DNA of 64,000 nucleotides from Cupriavidus sp. UYMMa02A (GCA_001725945.1 LRMT01000167.1:1-64000), one strand, 5' to 3'; shown: positions 23,040 to 31,599, numbered from the stretch's first letter. A program made the numbers and translations. The notes: a model not told the origin generated them from the letters alone.

Positions 23040-23581
23040 GCTGCGTCCTCCCCGCCTGGCCACGCGCGGCGCAGCACCAGCGCGTCTTCGCGCGCGTTGC
23101 CGGTTGCCGGGTAATACCCCTTGCGCCGGCCGATCTCGGCAAAGCCCGCTTCGAGGTACAGCGCCAGCGCTCCCGTATTGGATGGCCGTACTTCCAGCAG
23201 CATCGTATGCAGATGGTGCGTGTGCGACATGGCCAGGACCACCGCCAGCATCAGGCGGCCGATGCCCTGACGCTGCCGGCGCGGCTCAACGGTAATGTTG
23301 AGCAGGTGCATCTCGTCGACCACGGGCATCAGCACCGCATACGCCACGAGCGTGCCGGACGGATCGCGCAGGGTCAGCCCGATGTGGCCGGCCTTGATGG
23401 AGTTCTCGAAATTGCCGCGCGTCCACGGATGGCTGTAGGCGCGCGCTTCGATCTCGGCCACCGCATGCAGGTCCAGCGCGCTCATGCGTCCGAGCGACCA
23501 TCCGTCCGCGAGCGCGGGCATGGCCGGCACATCGGGCCAGCCCGGGGTCTCGGCCGTATCCGGACGGTAGGACACGCTCAC
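23036..23581 (-). CDS. rimI: Ribosomal-protein-alanine acetyltransferase RimI
   Basis: GNAT acetyltransferase that acetylates the N-terminus of ribosomal protein S18. Intact 181 residues. IEARAYSHPWTRGNFENSIKAGH is the substrate side; LLNITVEPRRQRQGIGRLML is the acetyl-CoA loop; RPSNTGALALYLEAGFAEIGRRKGYYP is the diagnostic RimI block. The GTG start overlaps the tsaB stop by 4 bp (GTGA). It is unusually well preserved for this window. Confidence 0.93.
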   Translation of the reverse strand: MSVSYRPDTAETPGWPDVPAMPALADGWSLGRMSALDLHAVAEIEARAYSHPWTRGNFENSIKAGHIGLTLRDPSGTLVAYAVLMPVVDEMHLLNITVEPRRQRQGIGRLMLAVVLAMSHTHHLHTMLLEVRPSNTGALALYLEAGFAEIGRRKGYYPATGNAREDALVLRRAWPGGEDAA

Positions 23582-24340
23582 GGTGCGCCCCCTGCTGCTG
23601 CCTGCGCGGCAGCCTTGGCCGCAGCGGCCGCTTGACGCTCTTCAATGGTCTGGGCAACCTTGTCGCGCAGGTAGATCGGCATGGCGTCGGCGGCATCGAT
23701 GGCTTCGCCGCGCGCGAGCGCGCGCAGCGCGATGGCGAGCATGGGTCGTGCATGGGGCATGGCCTCCGGCAGCACGCGCGCGGCACGTGCCAGGCCCGCC
23801 AGCCGTTCGCCGAACACCGTGGCGGCGTTGCCGGCCACCCAGAAATCGCCGGCGGGCAGCGGCACGGTTTCCGGCGGACCGACCTGCAGCGGCGTTTCGG
23901 CCGCCCACTCCCGTACCGCGGCGTCCCAGCGGAAGCGCAGGCCTAGGCTTCATCCATGCGCGCATCGAGCGCGACCAGCACCGATGCATCAGGCGGCAAG
24001 GCGGACGTGGCGCCGCGTGCGCTTTCCGCGCAAACCATCAGCGTATTGACCGGTATCACCGGCAGCCCGGCGCGAAGGCCAGGCCCTGGGCCACGCCACA
24101 GGCGGTACGCAGGCCGGTAAAGGAGCCCGGGCCCGCGCCAAACGCGATCGCGGCACAATCGGCCAGCGCTATGCCGGCCTCGGCCAGCAGTTCGCCCACA
24201 GCGGGCAGGACGCGCGCGGACGAGCGCGCGCCGGTATGTTCATGGCGAGACCATGACTCGACCGCGCCATCCGCCGTGGCACGGCCCAGTGCGACAGAAC
24301 ACCACTCGGTGGAAGTTTCGACAGCAAGAATCCAGGACAT
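23578..24340 (-). CDS. tsaB: tRNA t6A biosynthesis protein TsaB (two frameshifts)
   Basis: Partner of TsaD and TsaE in making threonylcarbamoyl-adenosine at position 37 of ANN-decoding tRNAs. MSWILAVETSTEWCSVAL opens the ASKHA-like fold; AIAFGAGPGSFTGLRTACGVAQGLAF is diagnostic. Lost bases near 24070 and 23945 break the middle. The C-terminal part reads PIYLRDKVAQTIEER, the family end, with an Ala-rich tail. Rejoined length is about 254 residues. It is the first gene of the overlapping tsaB-rimI-udg-DUF1853 set. Confidence 0.9.
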
Positions 24341-24460
24341 GGCGCGATTGTAGCCGGTGGCGCCCCAAACCGAATCCCTCCTCGGTTTTTGACGGGCGCG
24401 AGCAGCGTGTTGGCGACTATCATCGGGCCATTCTTTTCCCCGATGCCTAAAGGAGATCCC

Positions 24461-24730
24461 ATGAGTGACCTGCAAGCCCGCTTCGACCAGGCCCAGATCG
24501 ACGTCAAGCAGCTCAGCGAGCGCCCAAGCAACATGACGCTGCTGCGCCTGTACGCCCTGTACAAGCAAGGCAGCGAAGGCGACGCCCACGGCGACAAGCC
24601 GGGCATGACCGATTTTGTCGGCCGCTACAAGTTCGAAGCGTGGGAAGCGCTCAGGGGCACTACCAAGGAAGCGGCGATGGAAAGCTACATCACCCTGGTG
24701 GAAGAACTGCGCAGCGGCACTGCGAGCTGA
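24461..24730 (+). CDS. Acyl-CoA-binding protein
   Basis: Small soluble four-helix protein that binds long-chain acyl-CoA esters. 89 residues, the normal length. Family landmarks are KQLSERPSNMTLLRLYALYKQGSEGD and KYEAWEALRGT-like text (KFEAWEALRGTTKEAAMESYI). A strong AAAGGAGA site precedes the ATG at 24461. Monocistronic, and followed by a hairpin. It likely buffers acyl-CoA for lipid or PHA metabolism. Confidence 0.93.
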   Translation: MSDLQARFDQAQIDVKQLSERPSNMTLLRLYALYKQGSEGDAHGDKPGMTDFVGRYKFEAWEALRGTTKEAAMESYITLVEELRSGTAS

Positions 24731-24735
24731 GACCC

Positions 24736-24774
24736 CGGGAGCAGCCTTGGTCCGTACGGACAGGGCTGCTCCCG
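24736..24774 (+). terminator. Hairpin after the acyl-CoA-binding protein gene
   Basis: Perfect 11-bp inverted repeat CGGGAGCAGCC (24736-24746) and GGCTGCTCCCG (24764-24774), 17-nt loop, starting 5 bp after the stop. It lacks a strong T run but lies between convergent genes. Confidence 0.6.
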
Positions 24775-24801
24775 CCCGCTTCCTTTACGTTATCCGCCCT
24801 A

Positions 24802-26215
24802 TCAAGCGACCGGCACGGGCTTCGGCCGGATACGCCAGGACGCGAGGATGGCCGTGGCGATCACGACGCCCACGGCCAGGAAGGTCTCATCGAAGGCACG
24901 GATGCGCGCAACCTGTGCCAGCGCATCGCCGCCCAGCCCCAGTACCGCGCCATGCTGGTTCAGCCGCCACTGCAGGCCGACGCCTGCCAGGCTGACGCCG
25001 ATCGCCCCGCCGAGCTGCCGCACGAAGTTGATGCAACTCGACCCCTGCGCGATCAGCGAAAAATCCACGCCGCGCATCGACCCCAGCGTCAGCGACGGCA
25101 GAATGCAGCCCAGTCCGATGCGCCCCAGCACGGCCAGCGCCACCAGCAGCAGGTACGGCGTGGACGGCGAGCCCGTCGCCATCAGCAGGAACGACAACGC
25201 CAGCAGCGCCAGCCCGAACGACACCTGCACGTGCGGCGACACGCGGTGCGTGAAGCGTCCGGCCGCGACAATCGTCAGCCCAAGCGCAATGCCCGCCGGC
25301 AGCAGCACCAGGCCCGCGCGCGATGGCGTGTAGCCGAGCGCCATCTGCATGTACACCGGCAGCAGGTAGGTCGAGCCGAACAGGCCCGCCCCGTAGATGA
25401 ACGCCACCACCGCGCCAGCCGAGAACTGCCGGTAGCTGTAGAGACGCATGTCCATCAGCGGATCTGCCGCGCGTAGCTGCCACATCACGAACGCCACGAT
25501 CAGCACCACGCCCAGCGCGGCCAGCAACAGGCCGGCGGCCACGCTTTCGCGCATTTCCACCAGCCCGTTCAGCAGGCAGACCGTGGCGATGCCGGCCAGC
25601 GCCAGCCCGCGCCAGTCAAGCGGTTTGCGCTCGCCCATCATGATCGAGTCCACCGCCATGAAGCGCCGCGCCATGACCGCGCCCAGCAAGGTCAGCGGCA
25701 CCACCACGAAGAAAATGGACCGCCAGCCGAAGGCTCCACCAGGAAGCCGCCCAGGCTCGGGCCGAGCGCCGGCGCCAGCACCACGCCGAAACCGAACAGG
25801 CTCATGGCCTTGCCCTGCTCGCGCTCTTCGAATACGCGCAGCACGAGGATATTCGGCAGCGGCTGCATGATGCCGGCCGCGGCGCCCTCGGCCACGCGCA
25901 TTGCGATCATCACGCCATAAGTTGGCGACAGCCGCCCACCAGGCCCCCTACGCCCAGCAGCGCCAGCGCGCCCAGGAACGTGCGCCGCAGTCCGTAGCGG
26001 TTGAGCAGCCATGGCGTGAGCAGCATGGCCAGCGTCATCGCAATCATGAAACTGGCCGCGACCCACTGGCGCGTTCCTGCCCCCGCGAAGTGCCGGCTCA
26101 GGTCAGGAATGGCAACGTTGATGATGGTCGAGGAGACGATGGACGACATCGTCCCGAGCATCAGCGTAAGCAGGACCAGCCAGCGCAGCCGCTCGCCATA
26201 GCGCGAGCGCAGCAC
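24802..26215 (-). CDS. DHA2-type (EmrB/QacA) MFS exporter (two frameshifts)
   Basis: Proton-driven multidrug-type efflux permease of the inner membrane with about 14 hydrophobic segments. LVLLTLMLGTMSSIVSSTIINVAIPDL is the first helix and motif D1. QWVAASFMIAMTLAMLLTPWL and RYGLRRTFLGALALLG are the EmrB landmarks. FVRQLGGAIGVSLAGV lies near the end. Lost bases near 25925 and 25735 split it. The start is uncertain: the frame runs on into the DUF1857 gene, and the GTG at 26215 is the best candidate. Substrate unknown. Confidence 0.8.
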
Positions 26216-26273
26216 TGCCCGGGTCGCCCACCCGACCCGCCGCCGGAACCTTCCGGCGCTTGCGGCGCCCGGC

Positions 26274-26742
26274 TCACCCCAGGCGCCCGTATCGGCGATC
26301 TCGCGGATCTTGCGAACGGTGTCGATGTCGGCCTCGTGGTAGGCGGACTTGACGATCTCGGCGTAGCGGTCGTCGCCGCTGGCGTCCACGGCCGGCATGG
26401 TCGTTCGTACACGAAACGCAGCAGCAACGCGTCGGGCGCGGGCGTCTCGATCATCATCGTCAACGTGCCCCCGGCGTGCTCGGCCGTGGCAGCGGTCTCG
26501 TAGCGGACCTGCCGGCGGGGTTCGAATACCACGCGGTCATGGATCTTCGCGGCGCCGAAATGCAGCACCCGGTCGATCCAGCCTTCGCCCCGGCCTACCA
26601 CTTCGGCGCGGTCCAGGCCCAGCACGAACAGTTCGGGCGACTCGGCGCGCAGGACCAACCCTTGCCAGAGCTGGTCGGGCGTGAGCGGATCCAGTTGAAG
26701 ATTGCCTGGATCGTTGATCTCTACCAAGTGCTCGAAACGCAA
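26274..26742 (-). CDS. DUF1857 (SRPBCC-fold) protein (frameshifted)
   Basis: Small START/SRPBCC-fold protein of the DUF1857 family, function unknown. MRFEHLVEINDPGNLQLDPLTPDQLWQGLVLRAE is the family N-terminus. VKSAYHEADIDTVRKIREIA is the family C-terminus. A lost base near 26400 splits it. A second one in a G run near 26278 would restore a TGA at 26274-26276; without it the frame runs into the MFS gene and mimics a fusion. It heads the MFS transcript and is divergent from the SGNH gene. Confidence 0.8.
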
Positions 26743-26855
26743 CTTAATTCTCCGTGTTCTGATGTAGTCGATATTATGAGGTGTCTTCCCTGTTCGTCAG
26801 TACCATTTCACTGCGCAGCGCAGCATCCGCGCCACGCGTCTCCGGAGCCATCCGC

Positions 26856-27530
26856 ATGCCATTGACCTCGTCGCCCGAAGCCGATCCACTGCAAATCCTG
26901 GTCTACGCTGACTCGCTCTCATGGGGCATCGTGCCCGGCACGCGCCGGCGGCTGCCGTTCCCGGTACGCTGGCCGGGCCGGCTGGAGCTGGGCCTGAACG
27001 CCGATGGCGGCGCCCCGGTTCGCATCGTCGAGGACTGCCTGAACGGCCGGCGCACGGTCTGGGACGATCCGTTCAAGCCGGGACGCAACGGCTTGCAAGG
27101 GCTCGCGCAGCGTATCGAGATTCACTCGCCGCTCGCGCTCGTGGTCCTGATGCTGGGCAACAACGATTTCCAGTCGATGCATCCGCATAACGCCTGGCAT
27201 GCCGCGCAAGGCGTCGGCGCGCTTGTCGAGGCGATCCGCACCGCGCCGATCGAACCCGGCATGCCGGTACCGCCGATACTGGTCGTGGTGCCACCGCCGA
27301 TCCGCACGCCTTGCGGCCCGCTCGCCCCCAAGTTCGCTGGTGGCGAGCACAAATGGGTGGGCCTGCCCGAGGCCATGCGCGACGTATGCACGGCCGCCGA
27401 TTGCCCGCTGTTCGATGCCGGCACCGTCATCCAGAGCAGCGCAGTCGACGGTGTCCACCTTGATGCCGATGCCCATCTGGCGCTCGGCGATGCGCTGCGG
27501 CCCGTGGTACGCGAACTCCTCGGCCACTGA
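26856..27530 (+). CDS. SGNH-family acyltransferase/arylesterase
   Basis: Serine hydrolase of the SGNH fold, close in pattern to the Mycobacterium smegmatis acyltransferase (MsAcT) type of arylesterase. The nucleophile Ser is in YADSLSWG, a variant of GDSLTWG with Ala-Asp replacing Gly-Asp. Block III is MLGNNDF and the catalytic Asp/His pair is DGVHLDADAH. No signal peptide. The frame is open further upstream, but the ATG at 26856 gives the family start. It is single and divergent from DUF1857. The true substrate is unknown. Confidence 0.82.
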   Translation: MPLTSSPEADPLQILVYADSLSWGIVPGTRRRLPFPVRWPGRLELGLNADGGAPVRIVEDCLNGRRTVWDDPFKPGRNGLQGLAQRIEIHSPLALVVLMLGNNDFQSMHPHNAWHAAQGVGALVEAIRTAPIEPGMPVPPILVVVPPPIRTPCGPLAPKFAGGEHKWVGLPEAMRDVCTAADCPLFDAGTVIQSSAVDGVHLDADAHLALGDALRPVVRELLGH

Positions 27531-27572
27531 TATGGCAGCGCCGGCGGATCTCCGGGTCCGCACTCCACATCC

Positions 27573-27595
27573 CTCCTGACAGGAGTTGTCAGGAG
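27573..27595. promoter_or_regulatory. Inverted repeat upstream of the glyoxalase-fold gene
   Basis: CTCCTGACA (27573-27581) and TGTCAGGAG (27587-27595) form a perfect 9-bp dyad with a 5-bp spacer. The half-site TGTCAGGAG recurs at 27631-27639 just before the start codon, where its AGGAG may also be the ribosome site. It is a likely operator of an unidentified regulator. Confidence 0.5.
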
Positions 27596-27645
27596 CCTGC
27601 GCGCACAATGCGCCGGCAATCCCCCCAAGCTGTCAGGAGACCGTG

Positions 27646-28052
27646 ATGGAGTTGCTGATCAATATCGATGTCGATGACCTGCCGCGCGGCATCGGCTTTT
27701 ACCAGGAAGGACTGGGCCTGCGCCTGAGCCGCAAGCTGTTCGACGACACCGTCGCTGAAATGACCGGCGGCGCCACGCCCATCTACCTGCTCGCCAAGCC
27801 GCCTGGCACACGCCCGACCTCGCGCGCGATACCCGGCGCGACTACCGCCGGCATTGGACGCCCGTGCACCTGGACTTTGTCGTGGACAACCTGGAAGCGG
27901 CGATCGAGCGCGCACTGGAAGCCGGCGCGGAGATCGAGGACTGGCCGCAGGAGTTCGACTGGGGGCGGCAGGCTACGCTGTCGGACCCGTTCGGGCATGG
28001 GCTTTGTTTTATTGAGTGGAAGGGTGAAGGGTACGGGAACCCCCGGCACTAA
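27646..28052 (+). CDS. Glyoxalase/bleomycin-resistance-fold (VOC) protein (one frameshift)
   Basis: Vicinal-oxygen-chelate fold protein. The N-terminal half MELLINIDVDDLPRGIGFYQEGLGLRLSR is one beta-alpha-beta-beta-beta module. The second half is HLDFVVDNLEAAIERALEAGA and TLSDPFGHGLCFIEW. A lost base near 27805 moves the phase from 1 to 0. Rejoined length is about 136 residues. The enzyme activity cannot be assigned; such proteins include lyases, dioxygenases and antibiotic-binding proteins. A dyad operator candidate lies 50 bp upstream. Confidence 0.82.
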
Positions 28053-28129
28053 CCCCCCTTGCTATATTGCCTAGCCCGCAATGATGCGGGTCTCATGGTA
28101 ACCGTCAATCCATTCTTCGGACGATCACA

Positions 28130-28330
28130 ATGCAATCCAACGACACTGTGCCCTCGGTCCAACGTACCGACCGCGAACCAAGGCAAGGCTGGGTAAAGGA
28201 CAGTCAAGCAATTGCTGCCGCAGGTGAAGACGCACTCGTTCTCGGTGACTTCGCTAATGACGGCGATGAGGACCTCCACTGGCCCGACACCGAAGACAGC
28301 ATTAAATGCCAATTTGACGAGCACGCTTGA
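28130..28330 (+). CDS. Small orphan protein resembling a MazE/AbrB-type antitoxin C-terminus
   Basis: 66 residues. The block REPRQGWVKDSQAIAAAGEDAL and DFANDGDEDLHW resembles the C-terminal toxin-binding tail of MazE/PemI-type antitoxins (pattern PR-GW-x-IAxxGDDAL-x-x-FxNxxDxxLxW). The N-terminal AbrB DNA-binding domain is absent, and no toxin gene follows. It may be a relic, or an anti-toxin decoy. The ribosome site is weak. Its acidic end is typical of such tails. The antisense ORF at 28049-28342 is less credible. Confidence 0.5.
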   Translation: MQSNDTVPSVQRTDREPRQGWVKDSQAIAAAGEDALVLGDFANDGDEDLHWPDTEDSIKCQFDEHA

Positions 28331-28487
28331 ATTCATAAGCATATGAAAAAGAAATAGACGCCCAAATCCCCTGCCTCACCCCGTTTGGACGCAATTGCGT
28401 TAATCTGTGGCCGTCGCCGCCCGCCTCATCCGGACCGCGGCTAGCGCCTTTCAAGCCACAAGCTTCCAATAACATCCAAACTCTCCT

Positions 28488-29299
28488 ATGCGCAGCATTT
28501 CCCTCTACAAGCGTCTGGCGGTTGCCGTGTCCGCCGTTGGTTTCATCGCCGCCGCCGGCAGCGCCTCGGCCCAGGAGCAGACCATCCGCGTGGGCACCGT
28601 GAGCGGCCCGGACGCGGAAGTCTGGCAAGTCGTGCAGAAAGTGGCCAAGAAGAATGGCCTGAACGTGAAGGTCGTGGAATTCAACGATTACGTGCAGCCC
28701 AATGCCGCGCTGGACGCCGGCGACCTGGACGCGAACAGCTTCCAGCACCAGCCTACCTCGACAGCCAGATCAAGCAGCGCGGCTACAAGATGGTGAGCGT
28801 GGGCTACACCTATATCTCGCCGCTGGGCATCTACTCGAAGAACCTGAAGTCGCCGAAGGACCTGCCGCAGGGCGCCAAGGTTGCCGTGCCCAATGACCCG
28901 TCGAACGAGAACCGCGCGCTGCTGCTGCTGCAGTCCCAGGGCGTGATCAAGCTCAAGGCCGGTGCAGGCACCAACGGCACCAACGCGACGCCGCTGGACG
29001 TGGCCGAGAACCCCAAGAAGCTGAAGATCGTGGAACTGGACGCGGCCCAGCTTGCGCGCGCTGCCTGACCTCGCGCCGCCGTCATCAACACCAACTACGC
29101 GCTGGCCGCCGGCCTTCAGCCGACCAGGAACGCGATCGGCCTGGAAGACATCCACAGCCCGTACGCCAACATCATCGTCGTGCGCACCCAGGACAAGGAC
29201 AAGCCGTGGGTAAAGAAGCTGGTGGCGGCTTACCAGTCGGAAGACGTGAAGCAGTTCATGAAGACGCAATTCAAGGGCGCGATGGTTCCGTCGTTCTGA
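28488..29299 (+). CDS. metQ: MetQ/NlpA-family ABC transporter substrate-binding protein (frameshifts)
   Basis: Periplasmic receptor of the methionine-type ABC family. A signal peptide (residues 1-28, ending SASAQ) precedes TIRVGTVSGPDAEVWQVVQKVAKKNGLNVKVVEFNDYVQPN. Further landmarks are PNDPSNENRALLLLQ, VINTNYALAAGLQP and PYANIIVVR. One lost base near 28760. Around 29050-29080 a second disturbed stretch puts an in-frame TGA at 29066 although the phase is the same on both sides, so two compensating indels are likely (the middle reads LPDL in another frame). No metN/metI genes are adjacent. Confidence 0.85.
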
Positions 29300-29309
29300 C
29301 TGATGCCCC

Positions 29310-29372
29310 GGGTGCAGGGCCGGCGCAACCGAAGCCGGACATGCTAAGCCAGACAGGTCCGGCCCTGCACCC
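29310..29372 (+). terminator. Long inverted repeat after metQ
   Basis: Perfect 14-bp arms GGGTGCAGGGCCGG (29310-29323) and CCGGCCCTGCACCC (29359-29372) with a 35-nt loop, 10 bp after the metQ stop. No T run follows, so it may terminate transcription or protect the 3' end of the message. Confidence 0.6.
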
Positions 29373-29928
29373 TCCTGCTCATTGGCATGGGCAGGCACCC
29401 CGCCTCGGCTCGCAATCGTAGGGAGACCACCCAGCAGGCACGCGTCCGATCGTGCTTGCCGGCGCAACACCCGCCGGCGACTGAAATTGCCCGACGTCAG
29501 CAGGCTGCAACCGGCGCCCAACCGCGCGCGTTTGCCACGTTATATGCGCACCGCGCGCTCCCCGAAAACGGCGGGCCGAATTTGGAGGCGTGTTAAAGTG
29601 AGCGTCCTTCAATGCAAGAGCCGCGGCATGCTGCGCTGTGCGAATAATTCCCGGCTGACGCGTAACGGGTACCGGGCCTCCGGGGCCCCTGGTCATCGCA
29701 CGCGGTGTTCCGTTGATGCCCCGCCACGCGGGCACCCTTGAGTGACCACTCCTTGTATTCGATTCTGATGTTCGGATCGATCGTACAAGCCGGCGCTCCT
29801 GCGACGCACAGCCAGTGGGCACCCGCACGGCCACGCCTGCCAGTGAAGCGGCAGCCTGCCCTGTAAAAACCTTCCCTGCGCCGACTATCAGGCCTGCGGA
29901 ACCACGCGAATTTCTCATTTTTCGACAC
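29373..29928. other. Intergenic region upstream of the lauroyltransferase gene
   Basis: 556 bp with no supported gene. ORFs on both strands here are Arg/Pro-rich and look non-coding. A candidate promoter patch (GTGTTAAAGTGAGCG) lies near 29590. No RNA gene or repeat was recognised. The lpxL reading frame is open from 29815, so the true start could lie upstream of 29929. Confidence 0.5.
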
Positions 29929-30829
29929 GTGACCAGACATCAAAGCCAGAATTTCCCAAGCAGCGTGCTCTCTACGGTGGTACGGCTCGTAGCGGCGCTG
30001 CCGTTGCCCGTGGCACATTCCGTGGGACGCATGCTGGGACGGCTTGTGTACGCCTTGCCCGGCGGGTACCGGCGGCACCTGAGGCAGAACGCCATCCAGG
30101 CCGGCTACGCCGCGCCGGCGTTTGCGCGCGAGGCCGCGGGCGAGACGGGCGCGATGATGACCGAGCTGGCCCACGTGTGGCTCCGCACCCAGGACTGTTT
30201 CGACAAGGTCATTTGCGACGACTGGGAGGTGATCGAGCGCACGCTGGCGGAAGGACGCGGCCTGGTCATGCTGACGCCGCATCTGGGATGCTTCGAGCTC
30301 GCGGCCCGCTATGCCGCGGAACGCATCTCGCTGACGATCATGTTCCGGCCGCATCGCAAGGCGCTGTTTCGGGACCTGCTTGACTCGGTGCGCGGCGCGT
30401 CGAAGCTGAAGGCAGTTCCGGCAACCGCCCAGGGCGTACGCGCGTTCGTACGCGCCCTGCGGCAAGGCGAGGCGGTCGGTCTGTTGCCCGATCAGGCACC
30501 CAAGGGCGATGGCGTCTGGGTGCCGTTCTTGGCCGCCCGGCCTATACGATCACCTTGCCGTGCAAGCTCGCCGCGCAGACCGGCGCACCGCTCATCATCG
30601 CCGCCGGCGAGCGCCTGCCCGGGGGACGTGGCTGGCGCATGCACGTGAAACGCCTGACCGGGCCATTGCCGCAGACGACTGAAGCGCAGGCGCAATGGAT
30701 CAATGCCGAGGTGGAAGACATGGTTCGGCGTTTCCCGCAGCAGTATCTGTGGGGATACAACCGTTACAAGGTTCCGTCCGGCGCACAGGCTCCGGACGTA
30801 AGTCCCGAGGCACCGCCAGCGCCACCTGA
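29929..30829 (+). CDS. lpxL: Lipid A lauroyl/myristoyl acyltransferase (LpxL/HtrB family, frameshifted)
   Basis: Inner-membrane acyltransferase that adds a secondary acyl chain to lipid A. A hydrophobic N-terminal helix (STVVRLVAALPLPVAHSVG) precedes the catalytic HX4E motif in LTPHLGCFELAA. FRPHRKALF and GLLPDQAPKGDGVWVPF follow, and QYLWGYNRYKVP near the end is diagnostic. One base is lost near 30540. A second loss near 30800 would give a stop at 30827-30829; otherwise the frame runs over the convergent thioesterase. GTG at 29929 is the likely start. Confidence 0.87.
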
Positions 30830-30857
30830 GAGCGGGGCAGCGCGACGAGCAACCCGC

Positions 30858-31301
30858 CTACTTCAGGTATTTCATGGTCGCGACGCCCGTTGCGACCAGC
30901 AGTTCGTGGTCCAGCCACACTTCCGCGCGCGAGAAGAAGATCGAGCGTCCGCGCCGGTCGACCATCCCCTTCGCAGTCAGCAGGCTGCCGTCCCGTTGCT
31001 GAGGAAGTTCGACGTCAGCGACAGCGTGACGGCATGCAACGCGCCTCGCCCGGGGGCGAATAAGACCCGAGTACCCGGTGGCGGCATCGAGCAGCGTGCA
31101 GAGGGTGCCGCCGTGGATGACGCGGCTGCGGTTGAGCATGTGGGGCGCGACGTCCAGTTCCAGCTCCACGTAATCGCGGCGCCACCGGGTGATCCTGACA
31201 CCGACACTTTCCAGTGCGGGATTATCGAGGCAGAAGCCGCCTTCTTCTTCGGGGGCATTGATATCCGCGGCGCCGGCGGTCTCGGGGGATTGGTCTTTCA
31301 T
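30858..31301 (-). CDS. PaaI-type hotdog-fold thioesterase
   Basis: Acyl-CoA thioesterase of the PaaI family. RSRVIHGGTLCTLLDAATGYSG holds the conserved HGG and Asp of the hotdog helix; RGRSIFFSRAEVWLDHELLVATG is the last strand pair. The stretch at about 31015-31075 reads poorly in frame, whereas the neighbouring frame gives FAPGRGALHAVTLSLTSNFLSN, so two compensating indels are likely. The ATG at 31301 overlaps the stop of the upstream small gene as ATGA. Acyl substrate unknown. Confidence 0.82.
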   Translation of the reverse strand: MKDQSPETAGAADINAPEEEGGFCLDNPALESVGVRITRWRRDYVELELDVAPHMLNRSRVIHGGTLCTLLDAATGYSGLIRPRARRVACRHAVADVELPQQRDGSLLTAKGMVDRRGRSIFFSRAEVWLDHELLVATGVATMKYLK

Positions 31302-31564
31302 TTCACGAATCGGCGCCGTTCCTTGCGGAGACGCGCGCACAAAGGGCAACAGGGGGCACTCCGGGCTGGCGTTCCTGCCACCTTTTCCCGGCCGCAGGGC
31401 ACAGTGTGCCGCAGTTGCCAGGACGCGCGAGCCCGGTCGCTATCGAGCGATAGCAGGCCGTAACTTCCGGCGATTTGCCCCTCCGCGTAAATCTCGATTT
31501 CGCGAACGGTCCCTTTTGTCCGCGTGAATACCGGTACGAGATTGGGACTGACTGACGTCTGCAT
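31298..31564 (-). CDS. Small protein of unknown function, coupled to the thioesterase gene
   Basis: 88 residues from the ATG at 31564 (MQTSVSPNLVPVFTRTKGTVREIEIYAEG). I do not recognise the family. The first 60 residues look like a small beta-rich domain; the C-terminal end is Cys/Arg-rich (APCCPLCARLRK). Support for coding comes from its position: it begins 35 bp after the FrnE-like gene and its stop overlaps the thioesterase start in an ATGA. A frameshift near the end cannot be excluded. Confidence 0.5.
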   Translation of the reverse strand: MQTSVSPNLVPVFTRTKGTVREIEIYAEGQIAGSYGLLSLDSDRARASWQLRHTVPCGREKVAGTPARSAPCCPLCARLRKERRRFVK

Positions 31565-31599
31565 CTGCCCCGAATTCGCCGGCTTGCCCGTGTCGCGAG

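Noticed and set aside
21136-23295. 719-residue plus-strand ORF across DUF1853 and udg
   Set aside because: No family features; low-complexity text complementary to real genes on the minus strand.
24802-26742. A genuine DUF1857-MFS fusion protein
   Set aside because: A single missing G restores a stop at the normal DUF1857 end.
28075-28090. CCCGCA/TGCGGG hairpin after the glyoxalase-fold gene
   Set aside because: Only 6-bp arms and no T run; may be chance.
28049-28342. 97-residue minus-strand ORF over the antitoxin-like gene
   Set aside because: No start signal or recognisable pattern, while the plus strand has antitoxin-like text.
29066-29068. In-frame TGA in metQ as a possible recoded stop
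   Set aside because: No selenocysteine context; nearby text in another frame matches the family better, so indels are the simpler explanation.
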